The position numbers and the translations under genes were made by a program. A DNA stretch of 49,594 nt from UBA10003 sp964365025 (GTDB lineage: Bacteria; Patescibacteriota; Patescibacteriia; Magasanikbacterales; UBA10003): the NCBI GenBank assembly GCA_964365025.1, contig CAYIOJ010000003.1, positions 1 to 49,594 on the forward strand. Direction: 5' to 3'. The notes below the pieces were generated by a model. That model had not been told where the DNA came from, did no database searches, and was given only the letters and a program-made list of their open reading frames with translations. Positions 16,665 to 23,562 of the stretch are shown piece after piece (the stretch's first letter is position 1; each line of letters starts with the position of its first letter).

Positions 16665-17156
16665 ATGTTTCGCCGATGGTTCATTTGGTGCTTGGCGCTG
16701 GTGGTTCTGGGTGGCGCGACAATTACTTGTGCTGACTATGGCGCGGAAAAAAACCAATCCAAGGTCAAAATCCAAAGCGAGATTATCGCCGCCAAGTACG
16801 ATTACGCGGTGGTGGAGGATGTCACCCCCTCCAAGCGCCAGATCAGTGATCTGGAAATTGTTTCCTTCTTGAATGATGACGAAAGTTACATCAATGGCAC
16901 GGTGATGCGCGTCCGCGCCGTCATCCTCAAGGCCAACCTTGGCCTTGTTGACGCCAAACGCCTGCTGGACAACCAGGAGGAAATTCCGGTTGAATTCAGA
17001 AGCAAAGTGCTCGTCTTTACCGGCACACTCCTCCGCGATTCCGGCGGCCGCCTGCATGTCGCCTGCCTCTACTGGGGTGGCGGCCGTTGGTGCTTGCGCT
17101 TCGACTGGATTGACGGCGGCTTCTTCGGCGCCTGCCGTCTCCTCCGCGGTAAGTAG
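16665..17156 (+). CDS. GC-rich secreted orphan protein
   Basis: The protein has 163 residues. The N-terminus MFRRWFIWCLALVVLGGA is a signal peptide; cleavage is likely near TCA-DYG. A Cys lies near the cleavage site (TITC) but is not a good lipobox. The mature part is mixed alpha/beta: EKNQSKVKIQSEIIAAKYDYAVVEDV, then FLNDDESYINGTVMRVRAVI, and a Gly/Trp/Cys-rich end (YWGGGRWCLRFDWIDGGFFG). I do not recognise the family. Base composition is much richer in GC than in efp or recA on either side, and it has its own promoter, leader hairpin, Shine-Dalgarno sequence and strong terminator. Confidence 0.7.
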   Translation: MFRRWFIWCLALVVLGGATITCADYGAEKNQSKVKIQSEIIAAKYDYAVVEDVTPSKRQISDLEIVSFLNDDESYINGTVMRVRAVILKANLGLVDAKRLLDNQEEIPVEFRSKVLVFTGTLLRDSGGRLHVACLYWGGGRWCLRFDWIDGGFFGACRLLRGK

Positions 17157-17166
17157 TCACTCGGTC

Positions 17167-17195
17167 CCTAGGCGCTTCCACACCGAAGCCCTAGG
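17167..17195 (+). other. 3' UTR hairpin of the gene at 16665
   Basis: A long stem CCTAGgcGCTTC...GAAGCcCTAGG with a 6-nt loop, lying between the stop codon and the terminator. It has no U-run, so it is a structural 3' element rather than a terminator. Confidence 0.6.
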
Positions 17196-17219
17196 TCGCT
17201 CGGCAACTCTGACTCTCAA

Positions 17220-17263
17220 CCCCCCTTCTTGATGTTCCATCAAGAAGGGGGGTTTATTTTTTT
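17220..17263 (+). terminator. Very strong Rho-independent terminator
   Basis: A 14- to 15-bp stem CCCCCCTTCTTGATG/ATCAAGAAGGGGGG with a tiny loop, followed by TTTATTTTTTT. Confidence 0.95.
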
Positions 17264-17264
17264 C

Positions 17265-17293
17265 TTGACTTTTTGTCAAAATTGTGGTAAAAT
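17265..17293 (+). promoter_or_regulatory. Intact promoter in front of a decayed gene
   Basis: TTGACT (17265-17270), 17 bp, TAAAAT (17288-17293) preceded by TGg. AAGGTGA (about 17306-17312) is a ribosome binding site for the ATG at 17316. Confidence 0.65.
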
Positions 17294-17315
17294 TGAAGTA
17301 TAAAAGGTGAATCCT

Positions 17316-17564
17316 ATGAAATTTCGTCCAGCTTTGTTTTGGGATGTTGACCCCAAAAAACACGCTTAATACATTATTGAGCGGGTTTTGGATTTTGGCA
17401 ATGATAAAGAGATAAGGTGGGCATTGAAGACATATTCCATAAGACTAATAAAAAGTGTTGTGAAAAATACACGAGCAATGCTTGCAAGTCGAAAAAAATT
17501 CTGGGCAAAATTTTTAGGAATAAAAAATATAAAGATTTCAAACCATTTCCCGAATCCTAACTGA
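17316..17564 (+). pseudogene. Decayed DUF6922-like partner protein of an AbiE-type module
   Basis: One frame reads MKFRPALFWDVDPKKHA, a TAA stop at 17367-17369, then YIIERVLDFGNDKEIRWALK and onward to KKFWAKFLGI and a TGA. This pattern (FWDVDP..., H-A-x-YIIERVLxFG, W...KTY) is that of a short protein commonly found before nucleotidyltransferase toxins in CPR and other bacteria; the label DUF6922-like is from memory. Compared with intact relatives a few residues before KHA are missing and one codon is a stop. Promoter and ribosome binding site remain. UAA recoding is unlikely because UAA is used as a stop elsewhere here. Confidence 0.75.
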
Positions 17565-17692
17565 TTTATTTTGTTGACGCTGAAAATGACCCTATACCCA
17601 AAAATTTTTTCAAAGCAAATTGGAAAGATGTAAAAAAATTTTTTCAAAAAGAAGCGGTGGCTTTGAGTAGACATCTGGTCGGTTTATCATGA
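17561..17692 (+). pseudogene. 3' remnant of a nucleotidyltransferase (AbiEii-like) gene
   Basis: Overlapping the end of the previous remnant, a frame reads LIYFVDAENDPIPKNFFKAN, then WKDVKKFFQKEAVALSRHLV and ends with TGA at 17690. This matches the C-terminal part typical of short nucleotidyltransferase toxins paired with DUF6922-like proteins (a D-A-x-x-D-P-x-P stretch then W-x-x-V-K-x-F-F). The catalytic N-terminal part with GGTxxR is absent, so the module is dead. Confidence 0.7.
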
Positions 17693-17717
17693 CTTTTTTA
17701 TTGTTAATCTAAGATAT

Positions 17718-17750
17718 TAAAAATCCCGATCAATTTGATCGGGATTTTTT
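17718..17750. terminator. Bidirectional terminator at the recA 3' end
   Basis: A hairpin AAAAATCCCGATCAA/TTGATCGGGATTTTTT, T-runs on both strands; it ends recA from the right and the dead module from the left. Confidence 0.9.
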
Positions 17751-17751
17751 G

Positions 17752-18813
17752 TTATTCTTCCATTGGCGGCGGTTCGTCATCTGGCGGCGAGGTATCCACG
17801 ATTTCCACAGTTTCTTTTTTCTTTACTTCCTCCATTATTCTTTCGCGGATTTCTTTCATCAATTCCGGATTGGATCGTAAAAAGGCTTTGGCGGTTTCGC
17901 GGCCCACGCCCAATTTGATGTCGCCATAGGTATAGGAATTGCCGGATTTGGTAATGACTTTTTCCGCGACCCCGATATCGGTCAAATCACCGGAAATGGA
18001 GATGCCTTCATTATACATAATGTCAAACTCGCAGGTGCGGAAAGGCGCGGCCACTTTGTTTTTCACTATCTTGGCTTTGACGCGGTTGCCAATAATTTTG
18101 TCTCCCATCTTGATCTGCGCCGCGCGCCTGACCTCAATGCGCACCGAGCAATAAAATTTTAAAGCATTGCCGCCGGTGGTTGTTTCCGGATTGCCGAAAA
18201 ACACGCCGATTTTGTGCCGAATTTGATTGATAAAAATTACCACTGTGTTGGATTTGCTGATAATGGCCGTGAGTTTTCGGAGCGCCTGCGACATCAAACG
18301 CGCTTGCAGACCCATGTGCGAATCGCCCATGTCCCCCTCAATTTCCGCTTTGGGGGTCAAAGCCGCCACTGAGTCCACCACAATCACATCCACGCCATTG
18401 GAGCGCACCAAAGTTTCCACAATATCTAGGGCCTGTTCGCCGGTGTCCGGTTGGGAAATGAGCAATTCTTTGCATTTGACGCCGATTTTCGCGGCATAAT
18501 CGGGATCCAGCGCATGCTCCGCGTCCACGAAAGCGGCAATGCCTCCGGCTTTTTGCAGTTCTGCTACAATATGCAAAGCCAGGGTGGTTTTGCCAGAAGC
18601 CTCCGGCCCAAAAATTTCCACGATTCTGCCTTTGGGCACTCCGCCAACGCCCAGGGCCAGATCCAAAGAAAGACAGCCTGTTGGCACTGTCTCCACTTGC
18701 ATTTTTTTCGCTTCTCCCAGACGCATGATTGAGCCCTCGCCAAATCGTTCTTTAATTTGATTAATGGCCTCCTCCGCCGCCGCCATTCTTTCGTCAGTCG
18801 CTTTTTTTGCCAT
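17752..18813 (-). CDS. recA: Recombinase RecA
   Basis: The protein has 353 residues. It forms filaments on single-stranded DNA and catalyses strand exchange. Motifs: MRLGEAKKMQVETVPTGCLS near the N-terminus, Walker A GPEASGKTT (69-77), Walker B VIVVDSVAAL, the L1/L2 loops around GDMGDSHMGLQARLMSQALR and FFGNPETTTGGNALKFY (each named here by position, about 150-170 and 200-217). NQIRHKIGVFF differs slightly from the usual NQIREKIGVMF. The tail is acidic (DDEPPPMEE), as in other RecA proteins. It lies at the end of an ftsK-led operon. No Shine-Dalgarno sequence is seen. Confidence 0.97.
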   Translation of the reverse strand: MAKKATDERMAAAEEAINQIKERFGEGSIMRLGEAKKMQVETVPTGCLSLDLALGVGGVPKGRIVEIFGPEASGKTTLALHIVAELQKAGGIAAFVDAEHALDPDYAAKIGVKCKELLISQPDTGEQALDIVETLVRSNGVDVIVVDSVAALTPKAEIEGDMGDSHMGLQARLMSQALRKLTAIISKSNTVVIFINQIRHKIGVFFGNPETTTGGNALKFYCSVRIEVRRAAQIKMGDKIIGNRVKAKIVKNKVAAPFRTCEFDIMYNEGISISGDLTDIGVAEKVITKSGNSYTYGDIKLGVGRETAKAFLRSNPELMKEIRERIMEEVKKKETVEIVDTSPPDDEPPPMEE

Positions 18814-18817
18814 AGTG

Positions 18818-19204
18818 TTATTTCAAAGAAATATCTTTTTGTTCTTTAAGAATTACATTGCGAATTAAAGTTGTTGACTGGCCATATTTTTTGATCGCTT
18901 TTACCACTATCACATTCAGGCCGGGATTTAAAACAATCGGTTCTTCAAAAAATCCTTGGATATTGCTGATAACTTCGTGTCCATTGACTTGCACTCGCGT
19001 TTCCGGATTGGTAAGCCCTTTGACCAAAAGATTTGGAGCCGCGCTTACAGAATTATCAATTGGTGTTTCCACATCCAACGGAGGAGTGCTAAAAGTTCCA
19101 CGCAGGTTAATACCTAAATATATTAGCAAACCTGCCACAACAGTCAAGGCGGCTACGCGACGCAAAATACCGGGTATGTCTTTTTGCAAAACCCAAGGTG
19201 CCAT
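18818..19204 (-). CDS. Membrane-anchored protein with one Ig-like (glucodextranase-B-like) domain
   Basis: The protein has 128 residues: a cytoplasmic start, one membrane helix (about 17-33), then a single beta-sandwich domain (about 55-122) with the pattern V-K-G-x-T-N-P-E-T-x-V-x-V-N-G and N-P-G-x-N-V-I-V-V-K-A. Such domains are seen in secreted glycosidases and bacillopeptidase-like proteins, where they are structural. It fits tightly between ftsK (1 nt) and recA (4 nt), so it is co-transcribed. Its role is unknown; a cell-envelope or division-linked function is a guess. Confidence 0.75.
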   Translation of the reverse strand: MAPWVLQKDIPGILRRVAALTVVAGLLIYLGINLRGTFSTPPLDVETPIDNSVSAAPNLLVKGLTNPETRVQVNGHEVISNIQGFFEEPIVLNPGLNVIVVKAIKKYGQSTTLIRNVILKEQKDISLK

Positions 19205-19205
19205 G

Positions 19206-21431
19206 TTAAATTTCTACATTGTTGTTTTCCTCGTTTATTTCCTCCTCCTGAATTATATCCCCGCCTGTTCCTTTTATCAATAGCTCGCGTGGCTTGGCGC
19301 CGTCAGCCGGGCCGATAAATCCGATTTTTTCCAATAAATCCAACAGCCGCGCCGCTCTGGCATAGCCGACTTTCAGCCGCCTTTGCAAAAGAGAGGCTGA
19401 ACCCTTGCCAGCTTGTATGAGCACTTCTTTAGCTTCATCCAGCAATGGGTCGTCGTCTTCAGAAGGAACATTGGCACTATTAAATTCAAAGGTTCGTTGC
19501 TGTTTGGCGGTTATTTCATCATTGTATTGTGGTAACTCGTCGCCTTTTAAAAACTCCACCACTTTTTTAATTTCTTCTTCTCCGACATACGCTCCTTGTA
19601 AGCGTCTGGGTTTGGATAATTCCGGCGGGCTCCACAAACAATCGCCACGGCCCAAAAGTTTTTCCGCTCCGCTGGCATCCAAAATAGTTCGTGAGTCCAT
19701 TAATGAAGCTACGGAAAAAGCCAAACGCGCCGGCATGTTCGCTTTAATAAGTCCGGTAATAACATTTACTGAAGGCCTTTGAGTTGCCAACACCAAATGA
19801 ATGCCGACAGCGCGCGCCATTTGCGCCAATCTGACTATCGCCGCCTCCAACTCGGATCCGACCGAAGAAGTCATCAATTCCGCCAGTTCATCAATCACAA
19901 ACACTATATGCGGCAATTTTTGATCCATTACTTTATTGTAAGAAGCAATATCACGTCGTCCTGCTTTGGATAATAATTCAAAACGACGCTCCATTTCGCC
20001 AATTGTCCAGCGCAAAGCATTCACCGTTTTTTGTCCGTCAGTAATTATCGGCGTTAATAAATGCGGAATGCCATTATAATTGGGCAATTCCACTCTTTTG
20101 GGATCGACCAAAATCAAACGCAAGGTTTCCGGCGTGTGTTGCAAAAGCAAGCTCAAAAGAATTTCGTTGATGCAAACTGTTTTGCCCGAACCGGTAGTGC
20201 CGGCAATCAATAAATGTGGCAATACAGCTAAATCAGCAAACCATGGTTTGCCGGAAACATCTTTGCCAAGAGCCACAATCAAATTACCGCGCTGTTCGCG
20301 CGCTTCGGGCGATTCCAACAGTTCTCGCAAAGAAACTAAAGCCGCTTTTTGATTGGGCACTTCAATTCCCACCAGCGACTTGCCTGGGATAGGCGCCTCA
20401 ATGCGGATTGGATGAGCTGCCAAAGCCATGGCCAAATCATTTTGCAAAGCAGTCAAACGCGACAGCTTTACGCCATCAGCCGGTTTTAAAGTGTATTGGG
20501 TGACAGTCGGGCCAACCTGCACCGCGCCCATTTCCACCACAATGCCGAAATTTTCCAGTGTCTTTTGGATTGTAAAAAGATTGGCTTTGATGTCGCCTGA
20601 AGTTGGTTTGGAACGCATTGAAGATAGCAAATCAAGCGATGGAAGTCCGCGAGTATATTTGAAAGCCGGAATGGCGTCATCAATCGTTGGTGTTGGTTTC
20701 TCATCTGTTCCCTGTGCCGTGGCAACCGGAGCAACACTTTCCTCTTCTTTTTTCAAAGCGCGAGTTTGAAAATCAAAAGCCGGAGCGGAAGATTCTTCTT
20801 CGCTATAATCAGCCACCTCCGGTGTTTTTTTAATGAATAATGAAATCACGCCGATAATAATTTTGCCAAAAGTTCCCAGTTGCAACAACATCATTTTTTG
20901 GGCGTTGATAATACGAGCGAGAGAAGTGTTGAAAAGTAAAAGTAGCGATGCCAAAATCAGAGCTCCCAAAATTACCAAGGCCGTCAAAAAACCAAACAGA
21001 TATGACAGCGGATACCCGGCGCCAAAACCCATGAGTCCGCCGGCTTGGCCGGTCAAGGCGATTTTAAAAGCGCCGGAAGTCGGCTCGTGAAAACGAATCA
21101 AATGAATTACGCCATTAACTCCAAAAAGCAAAAGAAAAAATCCCAGAAAATGACGGACATCGTGCGGATAATCCTGTTCCATTTCAATCAAAATGCCAAT
21201 GAGCACGAGCAGAATTGGCGCCAAAAGTCGGCTTTCGCCAAAAGCCACTGCCAAAAGATAATCAATAATTGAGCCGGCCTGTCCGCCGATTCCCAGATAG
21301 CTCAAAATTAAAATTCCGGCAATTAAAAAAAGCGCAATTACCATAAGTCCGCGTTTGATTTCAGGATTAAGGCCGATTGATTCTTTGTGTCGCGGTTTGC
21401 GCTTTTCCACCTCTTTTTTTACATGTGGCAT
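19206..21431 (-). CDS. ftsK: DNA translocase FtsK/SpoIIIE
   Basis: The protein has 741 residues. I choose the ATG at 21431 (MPHVKKEVEKRKPRHKES) because the promoter -10 lies at 21462-21457, inside the longer frame that begins at 21506. Four or more membrane segments occupy about residues 30-190, followed by a linker, the alpha and beta motor domains with Walker A GTTGSGKTV (about 409-417), Walker B HIVFVIDELAELM, and a C-terminal winged-helix gamma domain (LLQRRLKVGYARAARLLDLLEKIGFIG, about 670-700) that reads oriented DNA motifs. It moves DNA through the closing septum. Confidence 0.95.
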   Translation of the reverse strand: MPHVKKEVEKRKPRHKESIGLNPEIKRGLMVIALFLIAGILILSYLGIGGQAGSIIDYLLAVAFGESRLLAPILLVLIGILIEMEQDYPHDVRHFLGFFLLLFGVNGVIHLIRFHEPTSGAFKIALTGQAGGLMGFGAGYPLSYLFGFLTALVILGALILASLLLLFNTSLARIINAQKMMLLQLGTFGKIIIGVISLFIKKTPEVADYSEEESSAPAFDFQTRALKKEEESVAPVATAQGTDEKPTPTIDDAIPAFKYTRGLPSLDLLSSMRSKPTSGDIKANLFTIQKTLENFGIVVEMGAVQVGPTVTQYTLKPADGVKLSRLTALQNDLAMALAAHPIRIEAPIPGKSLVGIEVPNQKAALVSLRELLESPEAREQRGNLIVALGKDVSGKPWFADLAVLPHLLIAGTTGSGKTVCINEILLSLLLQHTPETLRLILVDPKRVELPNYNGIPHLLTPIITDGQKTVNALRWTIGEMERRFELLSKAGRRDIASYNKVMDQKLPHIVFVIDELAELMTSSVGSELEAAIVRLAQMARAVGIHLVLATQRPSVNVITGLIKANMPARLAFSVASLMDSRTILDASGAEKLLGRGDCLWSPPELSKPRRLQGAYVGEEEIKKVVEFLKGDELPQYNDEITAKQQRTFEFNSANVPSEDDDPLLDEAKEVLIQAGKGSASLLQRRLKVGYARAARLLDLLEKIGFIGPADGAKPRELLIKGTGGDIIQEEEINEENNNVEI

Positions 21432-21456
21432 AAATACCAGTTTGAATGTCCACACT

Positions 21457-21485
21457 ATTATATCACATTTTGCCTCAAAACCAAA
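21457..21485 (-). promoter_or_regulatory. Extended -10 promoter of ftsK-recA
   Basis: On the minus strand TGaTATAAT with the -10 at 21462-21457; -35 TTTGGT at 17 bp is weak. The leader would be about 20 nt. Confidence 0.6.
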
Positions 21486-21734
21486 AAGCGGCGAATTGGC
21501 TATCACGCTTTTGAACCGACTGGGGGCTAAAGTCCCTATCTAAATGTTTGTGTTTTTAGATAGTGCGTTATCGCTAACGATATTTAGTCGCTGGACAATC
21601 GCGTTTATGACTTTAGTATAACCGATTCATCGTATAACTATTCGCCGCTTTCTGAGTCCTTTATTAGGGATAAAGGGCCTAAATAATCATAGCTTTTTGG
21701 CGGAATTTTGTCAAAATTATTTTTTTTGGTTTTT
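21486..21734. other. Structured intergenic region without a gene
   Basis: No credible ORF. Hairpins are visible: CTATCTAAA/TTTTTAGATAG (21535-21561), GTTATCGCTAACGATA (around 21570-21585, arms TATCG/CGATA), a near-dyad TATAACCGAT...ATCGTATAAC (about 21617-21638) and CCTTTAT/ATAAAGG (about 21658-21677). GTTATCG recurs at 23361. Function unknown. Confidence 0.5.
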
Positions 21735-22130
21735 TTAAATGACTTTAATTATGTCTAACAATTGATTTGGATTAGATTTGAGATTTACGATTATAAGTTT
21801 ATCTAGCGCAAGGTGCTCTTCTAAAATATTTTTTTCCGTGTCAAAAGCATAATCGTCGAGCCAAAGAAAATTCTGTGAAAAATTTATCCCTTCCGTTTTC
21901 CAAAGGTTCCAATTGGTAGTTTTTATTTTCTTCAAAAAAGGAATTGCTTCGGGTTGGACACCACCAATTAAATGGAAAATAGCGCTAGCCGCGTCACCTT
22001 TACAGTGAGTCGTAAGCCAGTAACAGTCAAAGTTGTTTGTCGCGAAATTGAGAAAGTCGACAAGGTGCAGAGCCATATCGCCGTGTTTTGTAAGAAGCAC
22101 TCCGTCAATGTCTAAATAGAGATTTTTCAT
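21735..22130 (-). CDS. Small HAD-superfamily hydrolase-like protein
   Basis: The protein has 131 residues. It begins MKNLYLDIDGVLL, the HAD motif I (D7xD9G) with the nucleophile Asp. YWLTTHC (38-43) fits motif II (S/T), a Lys is present in LKKIK (68-70), and WLDDYAFDTE (90-99) fits the acidic motif IV. So it may be a small phosphatase, but the cap is nearly absent and the substrate is unknown. It stands alone on the minus strand in the accessory region and shows no Shine-Dalgarno sequence. Confidence 0.75.
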   Translation of the reverse strand: MKNLYLDIDGVLLTKHGDMALHLVDFLNFATNNFDCYWLTTHCKGDAASAIFHLIGGVQPEAIPFLKKIKTTNWNLWKTEGINFSQNFLWLDDYAFDTEKNILEEHLALDKLIIVNLKSNPNQLLDIIKVI

Positions 22131-22264
22131 TTATTCTCCAGCCTATTTTTAATAAATTTTAATAAATATGTTGCTCCTCCGACTTGGGAGAGAAAATTTT
22201 TTTTTACCTTTGATTATATAAATGAGAAAATTTTTGGAACCAGATATTTGGTGTTGTGTGATGT

Positions 22265-22304
22265 ACACAGAAAATTAATAAATTAGAGGGAAATTTTGTT
22301 ATTC
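22265..22304. repeat. Left arm of an inverted repeat flanking the HD-domain gene
   Basis: Two blocks, ACACAGAAAATT (22265-22276) and AAATTTTGTTATTC (22291-22304), occur inverted at 22915-22959 with a 5-nt difference in spacing. Just outside lies GGTGTTGTGTGATGTA (22250-22265), which resembles the sequence at 23358-23373. Confidence 0.6.
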
Positions 22305-22311
22305 TTTCCTA

Positions 22312-22884
22312 TTAAACTAAATCAATTTTTTCATATTCTTTGATGAGATTCTGCCAAGCATTATAAAGTCCCGTTAATTCATTCTGGATTTCTGGAAAAG
22401 AGGATAAATTCCGCAAGTCTCTTTCCATTTTAGCATAAACCATGAAGTTCTCCTTTTTATCCTTATCATCTTTGGCCATATCAAAATACGTTGAATTGGT
22501 CATGTGGCTGGCAGAATCTACAAAAGCCATAATTTTTGCCTCTAATGATTTTGGCATCACATCTCGGCATCTGTGAGAACGAACGCAATGCAACACCTCG
22601 TTCATTTTTTCTGACCCACAATTTTCATGTTCCAGAAATTCTTTGGCACGCTCCTCGCTACGAACCGCATGATCAATGTCTGTCGGGATAGGATAATGCC
22701 CAAGATCGTGCAACCAAACCGCCAGCAAAACAATTTCTTCGTTTGCTTGCGGATATTTATTCAACATAAATCTAGCCCATTTTTCCGCTTCTGGAACATG
22801 AGGTAAAAGATGATATGGGTCTGAGCCAAAATCACTCACCATTTCCAAAAATTTGGCTTTTGCTTTTTCAATAATTGACTCCAT
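22312..22884 (-). CDS. HD-domain metal-dependent phosphohydrolase
   Basis: The protein has 190 residues. The metal ligands of an HD fold are seen: HV (H29 region), WLHDLGHY with His59-Asp60, VRSHR with His104, and FVDSASHM with Asp123. This family hydrolyses phosphate esters, often of nucleotides or as (p)ppGpp-like hydrolases; here no further domain is present, so the substrate is open. A -10 TATAAT (22907-22902, minus strand) lies 17 nt upstream of the start. It lies alone between inverted repeat arms and may be a mobile cassette. Confidence 0.85.
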   Translation of the reverse strand: MESIIEKAKAKFLEMVSDFGSDPYHLLPHVPEAEKWARFMLNKYPQANEEIVLLAVWLHDLGHYPIPTDIDHAVRSEERAKEFLEHENCGSEKMNEVLHCVRSHRCRDVMPKSLEAKIMAFVDSASHMTNSTYFDMAKDDKDKKENFMVYAKMERDLRNLSSFPEIQNELTGLYNAWQNLIKEYEKIDLV

Positions 22885-22914
22885 ATCTTATGAAAAAATT
22901 GATTATAAAATAGT

Positions 22915-22959
22915 GAATAACAAAATTTTTCTTCCTTATAAAAAATAAATTTTCTGTGT
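22915..22959. repeat. Right arm of the inverted repeat flanking the HD-domain gene
   Basis: Inverted copy of the two blocks at 22265-22304 (GAATAACAAAATTT at 22915-22928 and AATTTTCTGTGT at 22948-22959). It also covers the region upstream of the HD gene promoter. Confidence 0.6.
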
Positions 22960-22974
22960 TTTTTGCACAATGGG

Positions 22975-23222
22975 CGGCGGATATGCGACGTCCCGTCCGG
23001 ACGAAAACAGAGTTTTCGGACGGGCGGGATGTAGCGAAGCGACGCATATCCGACAGTTCGGCGATGTCGCGAAGCGTAGCGAGCGACAGAGCAAGAACTG
23101 GCGGGCACCGCCGCCCATTCGGCAAAACGAGGAGGAGTCCGCGAGGACTCCGACGAGAGCGAGCGGAGCGAGCGATTTTGGCCAACGTATCCGAGTATGC
23201 GAAGCCGCGCCGTTGTTTTCAA
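22975..23222. repeat. GC-rich block of nested palindromes
   Basis: An island of high GC in which all six frames stay open by composition alone. It contains CGGATATGCG (22978-22987) with its complement CGCATATCCG (23043-23052), inside which CCCGTCCG/CGGACGGG and GAAAAC/GTTTTC arms are nested; GGAGTCC-gcga-GGACTCC; repeated GCGAAGCG and GCGAGCG units; and CCGAGTATGCG (23191-23201), complementary to CGCATACTCGG at 23349-23359. No gene is supported. A structured RNA or a degenerate mobile repeat is possible. Confidence 0.6.
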
Positions 23223-23282
23223 CACAAACTTTCGCTTTCAGATGATTGTATTTTATCATTTTAAGCCCTCAATTTCAATAGC

Positions 23283-23351
23283 GCGGTTTGGGTGAAGAAA
23301 ATAGCGATACCTTATTAAAAGTTAAAAATTTATCGCTATTTTCTGAACCGC
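23283..23351. repeat. Long hairpin just outside the inverted-repeat module
   Basis: A perfect 14-bp arm AGAAAATAGCGATA (23296-23309) pairs with 23331-23344, and an outer GCGGTT/AACCGC pair lies at 23283-23288/23346-23351. The loop is AT-rich. No T-run follows on either strand. Confidence 0.7.
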
Positions 23352-23360
23352 ATACTCGGT

Positions 23361-23423
23361 GTTATCGGATGTAAATTATTTTCATTTTCGATTTTCGTCA
23401 TTTATTAAAAGGCAAATTTTGAT
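23361..23423. repeat. Left terminal inverted repeat of a 2.5-kb module
   Basis: Matches 25823-25886 in inverted orientation: ATCGGA (23364-23369), a 24-nt identical block (23372-23395) and a 16-nt block matching 15 of 16 (23408-23423), separated by an unlike stretch of about 12 nt. The two arms enclose two GC-rich orphan genes and a TrmB-type regulator. Confidence 0.75.
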
Positions 23424-23428
23424 TCCAC

Positions 23429-23479
23429 TTGGCGGGGGCGCAAGAGGGGAATAAAAGGGGTGAATTGCGCCCCCGCCAA
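23429..23479. repeat. Perfect 15-bp GC hairpin
   Basis: TTGGCGGGGGCGCAA (23429-23443) and its exact complement (23465-23479) enclose a 21-nt purine-rich loop. It lies downstream of the gene at 23563 on the minus strand. No U-run follows, so a barrier or 3' end stabiliser is likelier than a terminator. Confidence 0.8.
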
Positions 23480-23501
23480 TCCGTTTATACAAAATGAAGA
23501 A

Positions 23502-23544
23502 GGCCAGCGGTACTTTTCCGATTTCTCGGAATTTCCCGCTGGCC
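23502..23544 (-). terminator. Terminator-like nested hairpin after the gene at 23563
   Basis: A 9-bp stem GGCCAGCGG/CCGCTGGCC encloses a second hairpin TTCCGA-gaaa-TCGGAA; on the minus strand TTCTTCATTTTG follows, a moderate U-rich tail. Confidence 0.6.
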
Positions 23545-23562
23545 CATGTGAGTTGGCCTGCT

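Noticed and set aside
16641..17057. Minus-strand 138-codon frame opposite the secreted orphan
   Set aside because: The plus-strand frame has AGGAGG, a signal peptide and a terminator; the antisense frame has none.
17316..17564. Stop-codon recoding or readthrough at 17367
   Set aside because: The stop is TAA, used as a normal stop by many genes here, and the neighbouring nucleotidyltransferase gene is also truncated, so decay is simpler.
21432..21506. N-terminal extension of FtsK
   Set aside because: The promoter -10 lies inside it, and the extra residues are not FtsK-like.
18858..21543. Plus-strand frames opposite ftsK and its neighbour
   Set aside because: Shadow frames within well-identified genes.
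22836..23264. Overlapping open frames in several reading frames of both strands
   Set aside because: All frames are open because the block is GC-rich and repetitive; no ribosome binding site, no recognisable protein pattern, and low-complexity Arg/Ser-rich products.
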